Source: Azospirillum brasilense
GTDB lineage: Bacteria; Pseudomonadota; Alphaproteobacteria; Rickettsiales; UBA3002
Assembly: GCA_003241645.1 (NCBI GenBank)
Contig: QFOX01000003.1
Span: 14,757 to 78,756 of the forward strand
Direction of reading: 5' to 3'
DNA length: 64,000 nucleotides
Under the pieces are notes generated by a model. That model was not told the DNA's origin. It ran no database searches and saw only the letters and a program-made list of their open reading frames with translations. Of the stretch, positions 15,846-24,557 are shown in pieces. Made by a program: the position numbers and the translations under genes. Each line of letters begins with the position of its first letter. Within the stretch, counting starts at the first letter, position 1.

Positions 15846-16970
15846 ATGTCGCAGGCAGTGATTGTTGGTTATGTGCGTTCTCCGTTCACCCTCTCCAACA
15901 AGGGCGCCCTTGCCGGCACACGGCCTGATGATATTGCCACCGAAGTGGTCAAGGCGCTGGTCGCGCGCACGGGTGTGAACACACAGGATATCGACGATCT
16001 GCTCATGGGCTGTGCCTTCCCCGAAGGCGAGCAGGGTTTCAACATTGGCCGCATGGTGGCGTTGCAGGCAGGCCTGCCGCAGACCGTGGCGGGTGCCACC
16101 ATCAACCGCTGGTGCGGCTCGTCCATGGAAGCCATCCACATCGCGGCGGGCAACATTGCCAGCGGCAAGGGCGAGGTGTTCATCTGCGCGGGCGTCGAAT
16201 CGATGACGCGCATTCCCATGGGCGGCTATAACCCGTTGCCCAACCCGGTGCTGTTCCAGTCGCTGCCGGAGGCGTATATCAGCATGGGCCTGACGGCCGA
16301 GAACGTGGCCAAGCAATGCAACGTCAGCCGTGCCGATCAGGAGCAGTTCGCGCTCAACTCGCACAAAAAAGCCGCCGCGGCCGATATGTCCGGCGAGATC
16401 GTGCCCATTCCTACGAAGGTGGGCGTGGTGGAGAAGGACGGCATCGTGCGCCCGAATTCCACGGCGGAGGATCTGGCCAAGTTGAACCCCGCGTTCGATG
16501 TGTACGGCACCGTGACCGCCGGCACCAGCAGCCCGCTGACCGATGGCGCGGCCGCGGTGCTGGTCACCAGCGAAGCCTACGCCAAGAAACATAACCTGCC
16601 GGTGCTGGCGAAGATCAAATCCATGGCCGTGGTGGGCCTCGACCCGAAAGTGATGGGGCTGGGCCCCGTTTATGCCGTGAACAAGGCGCTGGAGAAAGCG
16701 GGCTTGACCATCACCGATATCGACGTGGCGGAGATCAACGAAGCCTTCTCGGCGCAGGCCATTCCCTGCGGCCAGCAACTGGGCATTGCGCCGGAGAAAC
16801 TGAACATCGAAGGCGGGGCGATCGCCATTGGCCACCCGCTGGGTGCGTCCGGCGCACGCATCACCGGCAAGGCCGCGTTGTTGCTGAAGCGCGGCGGCGG
16901 GAAATACGCCGTGTCGGCCGCCTGCATCGGCGGGGGCATGGGCATTGCCACCGTGCTGGAGCGCGCGTAA
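15846..16970 (+). CDS. fadA: Acetyl-CoA acyltransferase (3-ketoacyl-CoA thiolase)
   Basis: This thiolase catalyses the last step of fatty-acid beta-oxidation, releasing acetyl-CoA from 3-ketoacyl-CoA. The 374-aa protein has the nucleophilic Cys in NRWCGSSMEAI (about 88), the NEAFSAQ motif, the catalytic His in GHPLGASGARI and the second Cys in SAACIGGGMG. It is the first gene of a fadA-(secreted protein)-fadN-fadE cluster, comparable in content to fadNAE of Bacillus. TATATA near -45 of the start may be a -10 element. Its TAA overlaps the ATG of the next gene. Confidence 0.95.
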   Translation: MSQAVIVGYVRSPFTLSNKGALAGTRPDDIATEVVKALVARTGVNTQDIDDLLMGCAFPEGEQGFNIGRMVALQAGLPQTVAGATINRWCGSSMEAIHIAAGNIASGKGEVFICAGVESMTRIPMGGYNPLPNPVLFQSLPEAYISMGLTAENVAKQCNVSRADQEQFALNSHKKAAAADMSGEIVPIPTKVGVVEKDGIVRPNSTAEDLAKLNPAFDVYGTVTAGTSSPLTDGAAAVLVTSEAYAKKHNLPVLAKIKSMAVVGLDPKVMGLGPVYAVNKALEKAGLTITDIDVAEINEAFSAQAIPCGQQLGIAPEKLNIEGGAIAIGHPLGASGARITGKAALLLKRGGGKYAVSAACIGGGMGIATVLERA

Positions 16971-17302
16971 TGCGTACGCTGCGTGTGATGAGTGCGGTGT
17001 GGCTGTGCGCGCTGGCGCTGCCTGCTGCGGCCGCCGTCGATAACCGTTGCGACGATTTTCACGCCAACCAGACCATGGCCACGCTGAAGACCGAGCAATG
17101 GCCAGGCTGCCGCACCGACCGGGACTGCGTGGCCGTGCAAAGCCTGTGTGGCCAGACCATTGCCATCAACAAAGCGTTCCAGAAAGAGCATGCGCTGTTC
17201 GCGCTATGCACGGCGCCCATGGTGAAGTGTGCGCCCACCAAACCCATGAATAAGCCGGTGGTGCGTTGCGTTGAGCAGCGCTGCACGGCCCACGAAGGAT
17301 AA
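16970..17302 (+). CDS. Cys-rich exported protein inside the fad operon
   Basis: A 110-aa protein with a Sec signal peptide (1-21, cleavage after AAA). The mature part has seven Cys, including CRTDRDCVAVQSLCG and VVRCVEQRC, which suggests a small disulfide-rich periplasmic domain. No family name can be given, although the CxxDxDC pattern recurs in small exported proteins of unknown role. Its ATG overlaps the fadA stop, so it is translated with fadA. An exported protein between two cytosolic beta-oxidation genes is unexpected. Confidence 0.75.
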   Translation: MRTLRVMSAVWLCALALPAAAAVDNRCDDFHANQTMATLKTEQWPGCRTDRDCVAVQSLCGQTIAINKAFQKEHALFALCTAPMVKCAPTKPMNKPVVRCVEQRCTAHEG

Positions 17303-17307
17303 TCCCC

Positions 17308-19695
17308 ATGGAAATTAAAAAAGTCGCGGTCCTTGGTTCCGGTGTCATGGGCTCGGGTATTGCGGGCGTCATCGCCAATGCGGGCATTCCCGTGCTGCTG
17401 CTGGATATTGTGCCCAAGGAAGGCCCGCGCAACGCGCTGGCCGAAGCCGCCATCGAGAAGCAAAGCAAGGGCGGAACCCCCGGTTTCGCCCACAAGAAAT
17501 TCGCCAAACTCGTCACCCCCGGTAATTTCGATGACGACCTCGCGAAGCTCGCCGAATGCGACTGGATCGTCGAGGTGGTGGTCGAAAAACTGGAAGTGAA
17601 GCAGGACGTGTACCGCAAGATCGACGCGGTGCGCAAAAAAGGCAGCATCGTTTCGTCGAACACTTCGACGCTGCCGCTGCACGTGCTCACCAATGGTCTG
17701 CCGCAAAGCTTCGCGGATGATTTCCTCATCACCCACTTCTTCAACCCGCCGCGCTTCATGCGCCTGCTGGAAGTGCTGAAAAGCCCCGGCTTCGATGCCG
17801 CGCGGTTCGACGCGTTCTGCCACTTCGCCGACACGGTGCTGGGCAAAGGCGTGGTGCCGGTGAAAGACACGCCGGGCTTCCTCGCCAACCGCATTGGTGT
17901 GTACTGGATGACCGCGGGCCTGATCGAAGCGGTGAAACTCGGCATCGCCGTGGAAGATGCCGACGCCGTGATGGGCAAGCCGCTGGGCTTCCCGAAGACC
18001 GGCATGTTCGGGCTGTATGATCTGATCGGCATCGACCTGATGCCGCTGATCGCCAAGGCGATGCTGGCAACCTTGCCGGAGCATGACGCATTCCGCACGC
18101 TGTATAACGTGCCGCCGCTGGTGGAGAAAATGATCGCCGATGGCTACACGGGCCGCAAAGGCAAGGGTGGCTTCTACCGCATGAACAAAGGCGAGGGCGG
18201 GAAGAAGACCCTCGAGGCACTGAACCTGACCACCGGCGAATACGCACCGCAGAAAAAATCCAAACTCGAAAGCGTGGATGCCGCCAAAGCAGGGCTTGCT
18301 GCGCTGTTCGCCCACAAAGACATTGGCGGGCAATATGCCAGCGCCGTGATGCTGCAGACGCTGCATTACGCTGCGTCGCTCATTCCCGAGATTTCCGACG
18401 ATATCCAATCCGTCGATGCCGCGATGAAGCTGGGCTATAACTGGAAATACGGCCCGTTCGAAATGATCGACCGACTGGCGATCGACGGCAAGAGTGGCAC
18501 CGAAGTGTTCGCAGGCGCCCTGCAACAGGCCGGCATGAGCGTGCCGAAACTGATTCAGGAATCGCTCGGCAAGAAGCTGTATGCAGTGGATGCGGGCCGC
18601 GTGACCCAATTCAACATCGGCGGGCAATACGCGCCCGTGCCGGTACCCGAAGGCTCGCTGATGCTCGAAGACATCAAGCGCACCAGCAAGCCGGTGAAGA
18701 AGAATGTGTCCGCGCAGGTCTGGGATCTGGGCGATGGCGTGGCCTGCCTGGAGCTGACCAGCAAGCAGAACACGTGGGACCCCGAGAACCTGAAAATGGT
18801 GATGGAGCTGCCGCAACTGGTGCAGCAAAAAGGTTTCCGCGCCGTGGTCATCGGCTCCGACGCGGAGCATTTCAGTTTCGGTGCGAATATCGGCTATTTC
18901 CTGCTGGCCTGCAACACCGCCAGCTGGTGGGCGATCTCTGACATGGTCAAACAAGGCCAGCAAGCCTTCATGGGCCTGAAATACGCGCCGTTCCCCGTGG
19001 TGTCGTCGCTTTCCGGCATGGCGCTGGGTGGCGGCTGCGAACTGCAACTGCATGTGGACGCCGTGCAGGCGCATATGGAATCCTACCCCGGGCTGGTGGA
19101 AGCAGGCATCGGCGTCATCCCCGGTTGGGGTGGCTGTAAGGAACTTTTGCTGCGCCACATGGCTGCAGCAAATGCTGCACAAAAATCCATCGCCAAAGGG
19201 CAGAAGCCTACGCACCTCATCAGCGGTGGGCCCATGGGTGCCATCAGCAAGGCGTTCGAGTATATCAGCATGGCGAAGGTCGCAGGCAGCGCTGCCGAAG
19301 CGCAGGACATGCTTATTCTCAACGGCGCCTCGCGCATCAGCGCCAACCGTCGCCGCGTGCTGGCGGATGCGAAGCAGCTGGCCCTGTCGCTGGCCGAGAA
19401 TTACACCCCGCCCGAGCCGGTGACGGTGCGGCTGCCCGGCGCTTCGGGCAAGCTGGCGCTGGATATGGCGGTGGAAGGCTTCGTCAAATCCGGCAAGGCC
19501 ACGCCGCACGACGTGGTGGTCTCCAGCCACCTCGCCACGGTGCTGACCGGCGGCGATACCGACATCACGCAGGAAGTGACCGAGCAGCAATTGCTGGACC
19601 TCGAGCACGACCATTTCATGGCGCTGTGCAAGACCGACGCGACGCAAGCACGCATCGCGCACATGCTGAACACAAGCAAGCCATTGAGGAATTGA
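17308..19695 (+). CDS. fadN: 3-hydroxyacyl-CoA dehydrogenase / enoyl-CoA hydratase (FadN type)
   Basis: A bifunctional beta-oxidation enzyme of 795 aa. The NAD-binding HAD domain comes first (VAVLGSGVMGSGIAG, residues 6-20), with GFLANRIGVYW and the HAD C-terminal domains. An enoyl-CoA hydratase (crotonase) domain starts at about 465, with oxyanion-hole motifs HFSFGANIG and GMALGGGCEL. This HAD-first order and length match FadN rather than FadB or FadJ, which carry the hydratase first. A thiolase lies upstream and an acyl-CoA dehydrogenase downstream. A palindromic repeat separates it from fadE. Confidence 0.93.
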   Translation: MEIKKVAVLGSGVMGSGIAGVIANAGIPVLLLDIVPKEGPRNALAEAAIEKQSKGGTPGFAHKKFAKLVTPGNFDDDLAKLAECDWIVEVVVEKLEVKQDVYRKIDAVRKKGSIVSSNTSTLPLHVLTNGLPQSFADDFLITHFFNPPRFMRLLEVLKSPGFDAARFDAFCHFADTVLGKGVVPVKDTPGFLANRIGVYWMTAGLIEAVKLGIAVEDADAVMGKPLGFPKTGMFGLYDLIGIDLMPLIAKAMLATLPEHDAFRTLYNVPPLVEKMIADGYTGRKGKGGFYRMNKGEGGKKTLEALNLTTGEYAPQKKSKLESVDAAKAGLAALFAHKDIGGQYASAVMLQTLHYAASLIPEISDDIQSVDAAMKLGYNWKYGPFEMIDRLAIDGKSGTEVFAGALQQAGMSVPKLIQESLGKKLYAVDAGRVTQFNIGGQYAPVPVPEGSLMLEDIKRTSKPVKKNVSAQVWDLGDGVACLELTSKQNTWDPENLKMVMELPQLVQQKGFRAVVIGSDAEHFSFGANIGYFLLACNTASWWAISDMVKQGQQAFMGLKYAPFPVVSSLSGMALGGGCELQLHVDAVQAHMESYPGLVEAGIGVIPGWGGCKELLLRHMAAANAAQKSIAKGQKPTHLISGGPMGAISKAFEYISMAKVAGSAAEAQDMLILNGASRISANRRRVLADAKQLALSLAENYTPPEPVTVRLPGASGKLALDMAVEGFVKSGKATPHDVVVSSHLATVLTGGDTDITQEVTEQQLLDLEHDHFMALCKTDATQARIAHMLNTSKPLRN

Positions 19696-19699
19696 TTTT

Positions 19700-19759
19700 G
19701 TCATCCCTGCGAACGCAGGGATCCACGTACAAGGAGATTCCCGCTTTCGCGGGAATGAC
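19700..19759. repeat. Palindromic repeat, family D, inside the fad operon
   Basis: Two hairpin arms, GTCATCCCTGCGAACGCAGG and TTCCCGCTTTCGCGGGAATG, form an overall inverted repeat with GTCAT / ATGAC ends. This is the widespread 'GTCAT(C/T)CC...GGAATGAC' intergenic repeat of proteobacteria. Only this copy is seen in the window. It lies between fadN and fadE, 14 bp before the fadE start codon. Confidence 0.88.
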
Positions 19760-19773
19760 AAGGAGAAGAAAGA

Positions 19774-21546
19774 ATGCCCACCTATTCCGCACCGTTGAAA
19801 GACTACCAGTTCCTCATCGACCATTTCCTCGAACTGGATAAGCATGCCGCCGTGAAGGGCTTCGCCGAAGCGCGCGACATGGCGACCCCGCTGCTGGAAG
19901 CCAGCGCGCAACTGTGCGAAGAGGTGCTGTTCCCGCTCAACCGCGTGGGCGACGTGCAGGGCCTGAAACTGAAAGACGGCGTGGTCACCACGCCCGACGG
20001 CTTCAAGGAAGCCTACCAGCAATACGCCGAAGGCGGCTGGAGCACGCTGACCTGGCCGACCGAATATGGCGGGCAGGACCTGCCGGAATTCCTGAACATG
20101 CCCATGCTGGAAATGGTCTGCTCGGCCAACCTTTCGTTCGGACTCACCCCGGGCCTGACCCATGGCGCGATCCACGCGCTGGTGGTCTATGGCACCGACG
20201 AGCAGAAGCAGAAATACCTGCCCAACATGATCTCCGGCAAATGGTCCGGCGTGATGTGCCTGACCGAACCCACGGCAGGCACCGACCTTGGCCTGCTGAA
20301 AACCCGGGCCACCCCGCAGGCGGATGGCACCTACCGCATCGAGGGTAACAAGATATTCATCTCCGCCGGCGAGCAGGACCAGACCGAGAACATCATGCAT
20401 CTCGTGCTGGCCCGCCTGCCGGATGCGCCGAAGGGCAGCAAAGGCATTTCGCTGTTCCTCGTGCCGAAGGTGCTGGTGAATGATGATGGCTCGCTGGGTG
20501 CGCGCAATGCGTTCAGCTGCTCGGCCATCGAGCATAAAATGGGCATCCATGCGAGCCCGACCTGTGTGATGAACTATGACGGCGCCACCGGCTACCTCGT
20601 GGGCAAGCCGAACGAAGGCCTGAAAGCCATGTTCGTGATGATGAACACCGCGCGCCTGTATGTGGGCGTGCAGGGCCTTGGCGTGGGCGAGGCGGCCTAC
20701 CAGAACGCGCTCGCCTACAGTAAGGAGCGCTTGCAGGGCCGCGCGCTTAGCGGGCCGAAATTCCCCGAGAAAGCGGCGGACCCCATCACCGTGCACCCGG
20801 ACGTGCGGCGCATGCTGCACACCATGAAATGCTTCACCGAAGGCAGCCGCGCACTGGTCATGGAGACCGCGTTGCAGATCGACATTGCGCACCGCCACGA
20901 GGACCCCGCCATGCGCGAAGCGGCGGATGATTTTGTGCAGCTGGTCACCCCCATCCTCAAATCCACCCTCACCGATGGCGGGTTCGAGACCGCCAGCACC
21001 GCCATGCAGTGCTTCGGCGGCTATGGCTACATCGAGGAATACGGGGCCGCGCAATACCTGCGCGATGCGCGCATCCCCATGATCTATGAGGGCACCAACG
21101 GCGTGCAGGCGATGGATCTGGTGGGCCGCAAGCTGGGCTATGATACGGGGCGTTACCTGAAGCGTTTCTTCCACCCGGTGGATGCGTTCATTGCCGAAAA
21201 CCGTGACGATCCGGCCATGGCCGAATTCACCAAGCCGCTGAAGGTCCACACCAAATACCTGCAGCAAGCCACCATGTGGGTGGGTGCGATGGGGTTGGCC
21301 AACCCCAACCATGCGGGGGCCGGCGCGGTCGAATACCAGAAGATGTTCAGCCTCGTGCTGTTCGCGTGGCTATTCGCGCGGCAAGCCAAACTGGCGCTGG
21401 CGCTTCGCGATCAAGATCCTGAATTCTATGATCAAAAGCTCGCGACCTGCCGGTTCTTCTTCGCCAAACTGTTGCCGCAGACCACGGGGCTGCTGGCCAG
21501 CATCACCGCCGGGGCCGACCCGGTGATGGCGGATGCCGGGTTTTAA
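19774..21546 (+). CDS. fadE: Acyl-CoA dehydrogenase
   Basis: This FAD-dependent enzyme makes trans-2-enoyl-CoA, the first oxidation step of the pathway completed by fadN and fadA. At 590 aa it belongs to the long acyl-CoA dehydrogenases (DmdC/FadE5-like). Visible motifs are the substrate-site MCLTEPTAGTDLG, FAD-contacting FGGYGYIEEYG and the catalytic Glu in IYEGTNGVQAMD. The extra C-terminal ~120 residues are typical of this subgroup. AAGGAGAAG lies before the ATG, directly after the palindromic repeat. A 9-bp hairpin without a T-run follows the stop. Confidence 0.95.
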   Translation: MPTYSAPLKDYQFLIDHFLELDKHAAVKGFAEARDMATPLLEASAQLCEEVLFPLNRVGDVQGLKLKDGVVTTPDGFKEAYQQYAEGGWSTLTWPTEYGGQDLPEFLNMPMLEMVCSANLSFGLTPGLTHGAIHALVVYGTDEQKQKYLPNMISGKWSGVMCLTEPTAGTDLGLLKTRATPQADGTYRIEGNKIFISAGEQDQTENIMHLVLARLPDAPKGSKGISLFLVPKVLVNDDGSLGARNAFSCSAIEHKMGIHASPTCVMNYDGATGYLVGKPNEGLKAMFVMMNTARLYVGVQGLGVGEAAYQNALAYSKERLQGRALSGPKFPEKAADPITVHPDVRRMLHTMKCFTEGSRALVMETALQIDIAHRHEDPAMREAADDFVQLVTPILKSTLTDGGFETASTAMQCFGGYGYIEEYGAAQYLRDARIPMIYEGTNGVQAMDLVGRKLGYDTGRYLKRFFHPVDAFIAENRDDPAMAEFTKPLKVHTKYLQQATMWVGAMGLANPNHAGAGAVEYQKMFSLVLFAWLFARQAKLALALRDQDPEFYDQKLATCRFFFAKLLPQTTGLLASITAGADPVMADAGF

Positions 21547-21558
21547 AATACTGTAATA

Positions 21559-21579
21559 GAAGGGATATGCTATCCCTTC
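21559..21579 (+). terminator. Perfect hairpin downstream of fadE (weak terminator candidate)
   Basis: GAAGGGATA and TATCCCTTC form a perfect 9-bp stem with a 3-nt loop, 12 bp after the fadE stop. No T-tract follows, so termination is uncertain. It may instead be the edge of the repeat element that fills 21580-21800. Confidence 0.4.
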
Positions 21580-21800
21580 GTCGCCTGCAGCTCCTTACCC
21601 TTTTGGCTCCCGATGGTCGCCTCTTTTCGCTTTGCTCCAAGTCGTTCGCTGACGCTCACGGCTCGCGCCACTTCGGCGCTACGCATGGCATGCGTCGGCG
21701 TTTTTATTTCAGAGGAGCGCAGTAGCGCGACCCAGCCATGAGCCAGCGAAGCTGCGCGTAGGCATCGCGCAGTACGCGCGATCTGCCGGAGCAACGGTTA
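21580..21800. repeat. Intergenic repeat-rich region containing family C sequence
   Basis: Part of the 398-bp gap between fadE and the next gene. Bases 21659-21685 are identical to 8118-8144 inside mutY. Around them are short inverted GC motifs such as CGCGCAGTACGCGCG near 21765. On the minus strand a 74-codon open frame exists but has no SD and shares RSAEVARA with the mutY insertion, so it is probably repeat-derived. Beyond 21800 the gap is AT-rich (promoter-like), with AGGAGCAGG before the next start. Confidence 0.6.
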
Positions 21801-21944
21801 ACTGTCATCATATCTTAACAAACACACATCCCTTGTTTTGCTATATTTGCAGTGAAGGAGTCTATGCGCTAGGCGGAAACTCCATAACTTAACGCAATAT
21901 TTACCGCGTTCCCACAGAATGGAACCAAGGTAGGAGCAGGCAAG

Positions 21945-23894
21945 ATGAGTGGTCGTGACGGTCTTTTAGGATTTGATATTCGTGGCGCGGGCCGTGAAGT
22001 GCGCGATTTGCGCCGCACCATGGACGAGGTGGGTCGCACCGTTGGCACCGGCGAGGCGCTGATTGGTGGCCACATCAACGGCGCCGAGGAAGCGCGCTAC
22101 CGCACCCGCAATTACCGCACGCAGGGTCAGGCGAATGACGCCGAAGGCCGTTACATCATCAGCGAACATCGCCTCGAAGCCATTCGTGACGGTGATTTTG
22201 GCACCCCGGTGCGCCGCACCGCCGCACCGCGCCAAGCGAGCTATGGCCAGGCACAGCCCGGCGGCTACAGCCAGCTGCCCCCCGAAGAATACCAGCGCGG
22301 TAGCGCACCGGAAGCACCCGTGGCGGCCCGTGCCGCCGCCCCGGCTGCAGCCCAGCGCGGCCCCGTTCGCCCGCTGGTGGCGAACGAGCGCCTGATCGAA
22401 TCCGTCATGGGTGAGCTGGGCGATGCTGCCCGCGCCCAGACCCCGGCCGAGCGCGACGCCGCGCTTGATCGCTTCATTGCGGTGACCAACCGCATCGGTA
22501 AGGACACGCCGATCCAGTCCATCGGTGGCGAACTGAAAGTGAATGGCGCCAACGGTGCGCAGATCGATATTCCGCTGCCGCCGCGCGGCCGCACCTTCAC
22601 CATCACCGATATGGTGACGCCGTACCTGCGCCAGAACCGCGAGCTGGGCGATGCACTCGCCGCCCGTATCGCCGCGTCGAACGGCCAAACGGTGGAAGCA
22701 CCCGCCAACCAACCGCAAGCACCGGCCACTGGCGCACCGACCACGGCTGCGCCCGCCACTGGCGCTCCGGCTACGGCTGCTCCCAGCACTGGCGCACCCA
22801 GCACCGGCGCTCCCAGCACCGGCGCACCCAGCACCGGCGCTCCTGCACCGGCTACGGGCGCAACAGGCGCGCTGACCGCCGCTACCGGCGGTTCGGCACG
22901 CACCTACAGCCTGCGCACCAACACCGACGACATGCCGAAGATCGCCGCCAATCAGGTGGCTGACCTGCAGGGCCGTCTGGTGGATGCTGGCTTTGACCTT
23001 ACCACCCGCCGCCAGGCCGATGGTAAGGACGGCAAATACGGCCCGAAAACCGAAGCCGCGGTGAACGCTATTGCCCGCGAAGCCGGGGTGAACCCAAAAG
23101 ACATCGACTTCACTAACGCGCAAGACCCCGACACGGTGAAATTCATGCAAACGCTGGATGCGCGCATTGCCTCGCGCGGCCGTGCGGCGGCTCCGGCCCC
23201 CGTGGTGCCGCAAGGCCCGACCCCGGAAGAGCTGGCAGCTCAGGCGGAACGTGACCGCCTTGCCGCCGAAGAAGCCCGCATTCCCGAAGCGATCCGTGGC
23301 ACGCACTACGACCCGCGCGTGAGCGCCACCATGAGCCAGGCCGAGCGCGATGCGCTTGCCCGCAAAGGCCTGCATGCGCTGGACGAGATCGCCTCCGAGA
23401 ACGGGGCACGTGATCCCGAAACGCTGGCCCGCAAGATCCGCGAAGTACAGAAAGACGCTGGCATGCTGCAAAGCGGTGAAGCCAGCCCGCAAACGCTGGC
23501 CGCCCTTGGGGTGGCCGTGGCCGAACGCAGTGGCCTCGCTGGCCGCGCTGGCAACGTGTACGAGGGTGCGCAGTCGCAGGCGGAAATGAACGCGGCCGCT
23601 GCCGTGGGCTTCCATGCGCTGGACGAGACCGCGGGCATCACCCGCAACCCGGAAGTGCTGGCCCGCAAGGTGCGTGAGTTCGAACGCGAGAACAACCTGA
23701 CCGTGGATGGTCGCGTAGACCCCGCCATGCTGCAGGCACTGGAGCAGGCCGTGGCCGCGCGCGGTGGCCTCACGCAGGTGCGTGGCGGCACCGAGGTGAG
23801 CGCCAACGGCGGTGAGCCGCCGGCATCGCCGACCGTACAGACCAACCCGCAGCTTCAGCAGACCCGTCTGGCTGAAGGTGGGCAGCGCGCGTAA
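21945..23894 (+). CDS. Large protein with peptidoglycan-binding-like repeats and a Pro/Ala/Thr linker
   Basis: A 649-aa protein without a signal peptide or membrane helix. After an N-terminal domain (1-120) and a region at 140-255, a low-complexity linker (about 262-305) contains repeated (A/S)TGAP units. Three helical modules follow that resemble peptidoglycan-binding domains: about 328-410 (VADLQGRLVDAGFDL...KYGPKTEAAV), 463-530 (GLHALDEIASENG...ETLARKIREVQ) and 544-615 (GFHALDETAG...EVLARKVREFE). The last two are clear duplicates. Function is unknown; binding of cell wall or another polymer is inferred. AGGAGCAGG lies before the ATG. A NUDIX gene follows 6 bp later. Confidence 0.8.
   Translation: MSGRDGLLGFDIRGAGREVRDLRRTMDEVGRTVGTGEALIGGHINGAEEARYRTRNYRTQGQANDAEGRYIISEHRLEAIRDGDFGTPVRRTAAPRQASYGQAQPGGYSQLPPEEYQRGSAPEAPVAARAAAPAAAQRGPVRPLVANERLIESVMGELGDAARAQTPAERDAALDRFIAVTNRIGKDTPIQSIGGELKVNGANGAQIDIPLPPRGRTFTITDMVTPYLRQNRELGDALAARIAASNGQTVEAPANQPQAPATGAPTTAAPATGAPATAAPSTGAPSTGAPSTGAPSTGAPAPATGATGALTAATGGSARTYSLRTNTDDMPKIAANQVADLQGRLVDAGFDLTTRRQADGKDGKYGPKTEAAVNAIAREAGVNPKDIDFTNAQDPDTVKFMQTLDARIASRGRAAAPAPVVPQGPTPEELAAQAERDRLAAEEARIPEAIRGTHYDPRVSATMSQAERDALARKGLHALDEIASENGARDPETLARKIREVQKDAGMLQSGEASPQTLAALGVAVAERSGLAGRAGNVYEGAQSQAEMNAAAAVGFHALDETAGITRNPEVLARKVREFERENNLTVDGRVDPAMLQALEQAVAARGGLTQVRGGTEVSANGGEPPASPTVQTNPQLQQTRLAEGGQRA
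22779..22838 (+). repeat. Four 15-bp tandem repeats in the linker region
   Basis: Four near-identical 15-bp units (GCNCCCAGCACYGGC) encode APSTG repeats inside the large repeat protein, flanked by degenerate ATGAP units. Copy number may vary by slippage. Confidence 0.85.
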
Positions 23895-23900
23895 CAACCC

Positions 23901-24557
23901 TTGGCATCGCTCGCCGATCACACTAGACCTTTCCCGGTGACCACCGGAGAAATGAAACGCGTGATCGAACTGCTTGCAGCCCCCATCCATAAAGTCGGTA
24001 TCGTGCTGCTGCGCGACGTGCAGTCCAACGATCCGCTGGTGTGCATCACGCAGGTGAAGGCCAAGAACCCGGCCGAGCAGGCGCAGGTGAAATTCGGCCT
24101 GCCGAAAGGAACCCGCCGCTACGACGACCCCGAAACGCACCAATGGCGCGACGCCCGCGATTTCGCCACCGCTGCGCGCTACCGCGACCGGTTGGAGCCG
24201 CTGCATAGCTGCCTCATGAACGAGGCCAGCGAAGAAGCCGGGGTGGATGGCAAAAGCTTCGCCGAGCATGCGCCGCGCGAACTCGGCGCGCGCTTTTTCA
24301 CCAGCGAAACCAGCGGCGCCACGTTCGATATTCAGTGGTATGGTATGGAGCTATCGGAAAAAGCGGCTTCCCGCATGAATCCCACCCCGCCGGATGCGCA
24401 CGCCGTGCAATGGGTGCGCCTGTCGGAAATGAAAGCCATGACCGCGCGTGGGGAAATGAACCAGAGCTACTATCCCGTCGCGGCCGAAATGGCCGAGAAA
24501 ATGCGTGCGCGCGAGTTGCGCCCTACGCAGTTTTTGGCAGATCAGCCGACCAGATAA
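23901..24557 (+). CDS. Divergent NUDIX-domain protein
   Basis: A 218-aa protein with a NUDIX-like fold. The box is interrupted: FGLPKGTRR is followed ~30 residues later by MNEASEEAGV, where the canonical box has REUXEEXGU. The helix Arg is thus Asn, but both metal-binding Glu are present. The insert is rich in charged residues (WRDARDFATAARYRDRLE). Substrate unknown. The start is uncertain: TTG at 23901 gives the longest frame, 6 bp after the upstream stop; ATG at 23952 has GGAGA but too close. It overlaps the convergent rnd gene by 35 bp. Confidence 0.72.
   Translation: MASLADHTRPFPVTTGEMKRVIELLAAPIHKVGIVLLRDVQSNDPLVCITQVKAKNPAEQAQVKFGLPKGTRRYDDPETHQWRDARDFATAARYRDRLEPLHSCLMNEASEEAGVDGKSFAEHAPRELGARFFTSETSGATFDIQWYGMELSEKAASRMNPTPPDAHAVQWVRLSEMKAMTARGEMNQSYYPVAAEMAEKMRARELRPTQFLADQPTR

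Noticed and set aside
17059..21312. A 1417-codon open frame on the minus strand across fadN and fadE
   Set aside because: It is antisense to two clearly conserved enzymes. It is His/Arg/Ala-rich with no domain or SD; long antisense frames are expected from GC-rich third codon positions.
21570..21794. A 74-codon minus-strand frame after fadE
   Set aside because: No SD and no terminal domain. It shares RSAEVARA with the mutY insertion and is best explained as repeat-derived DNA.
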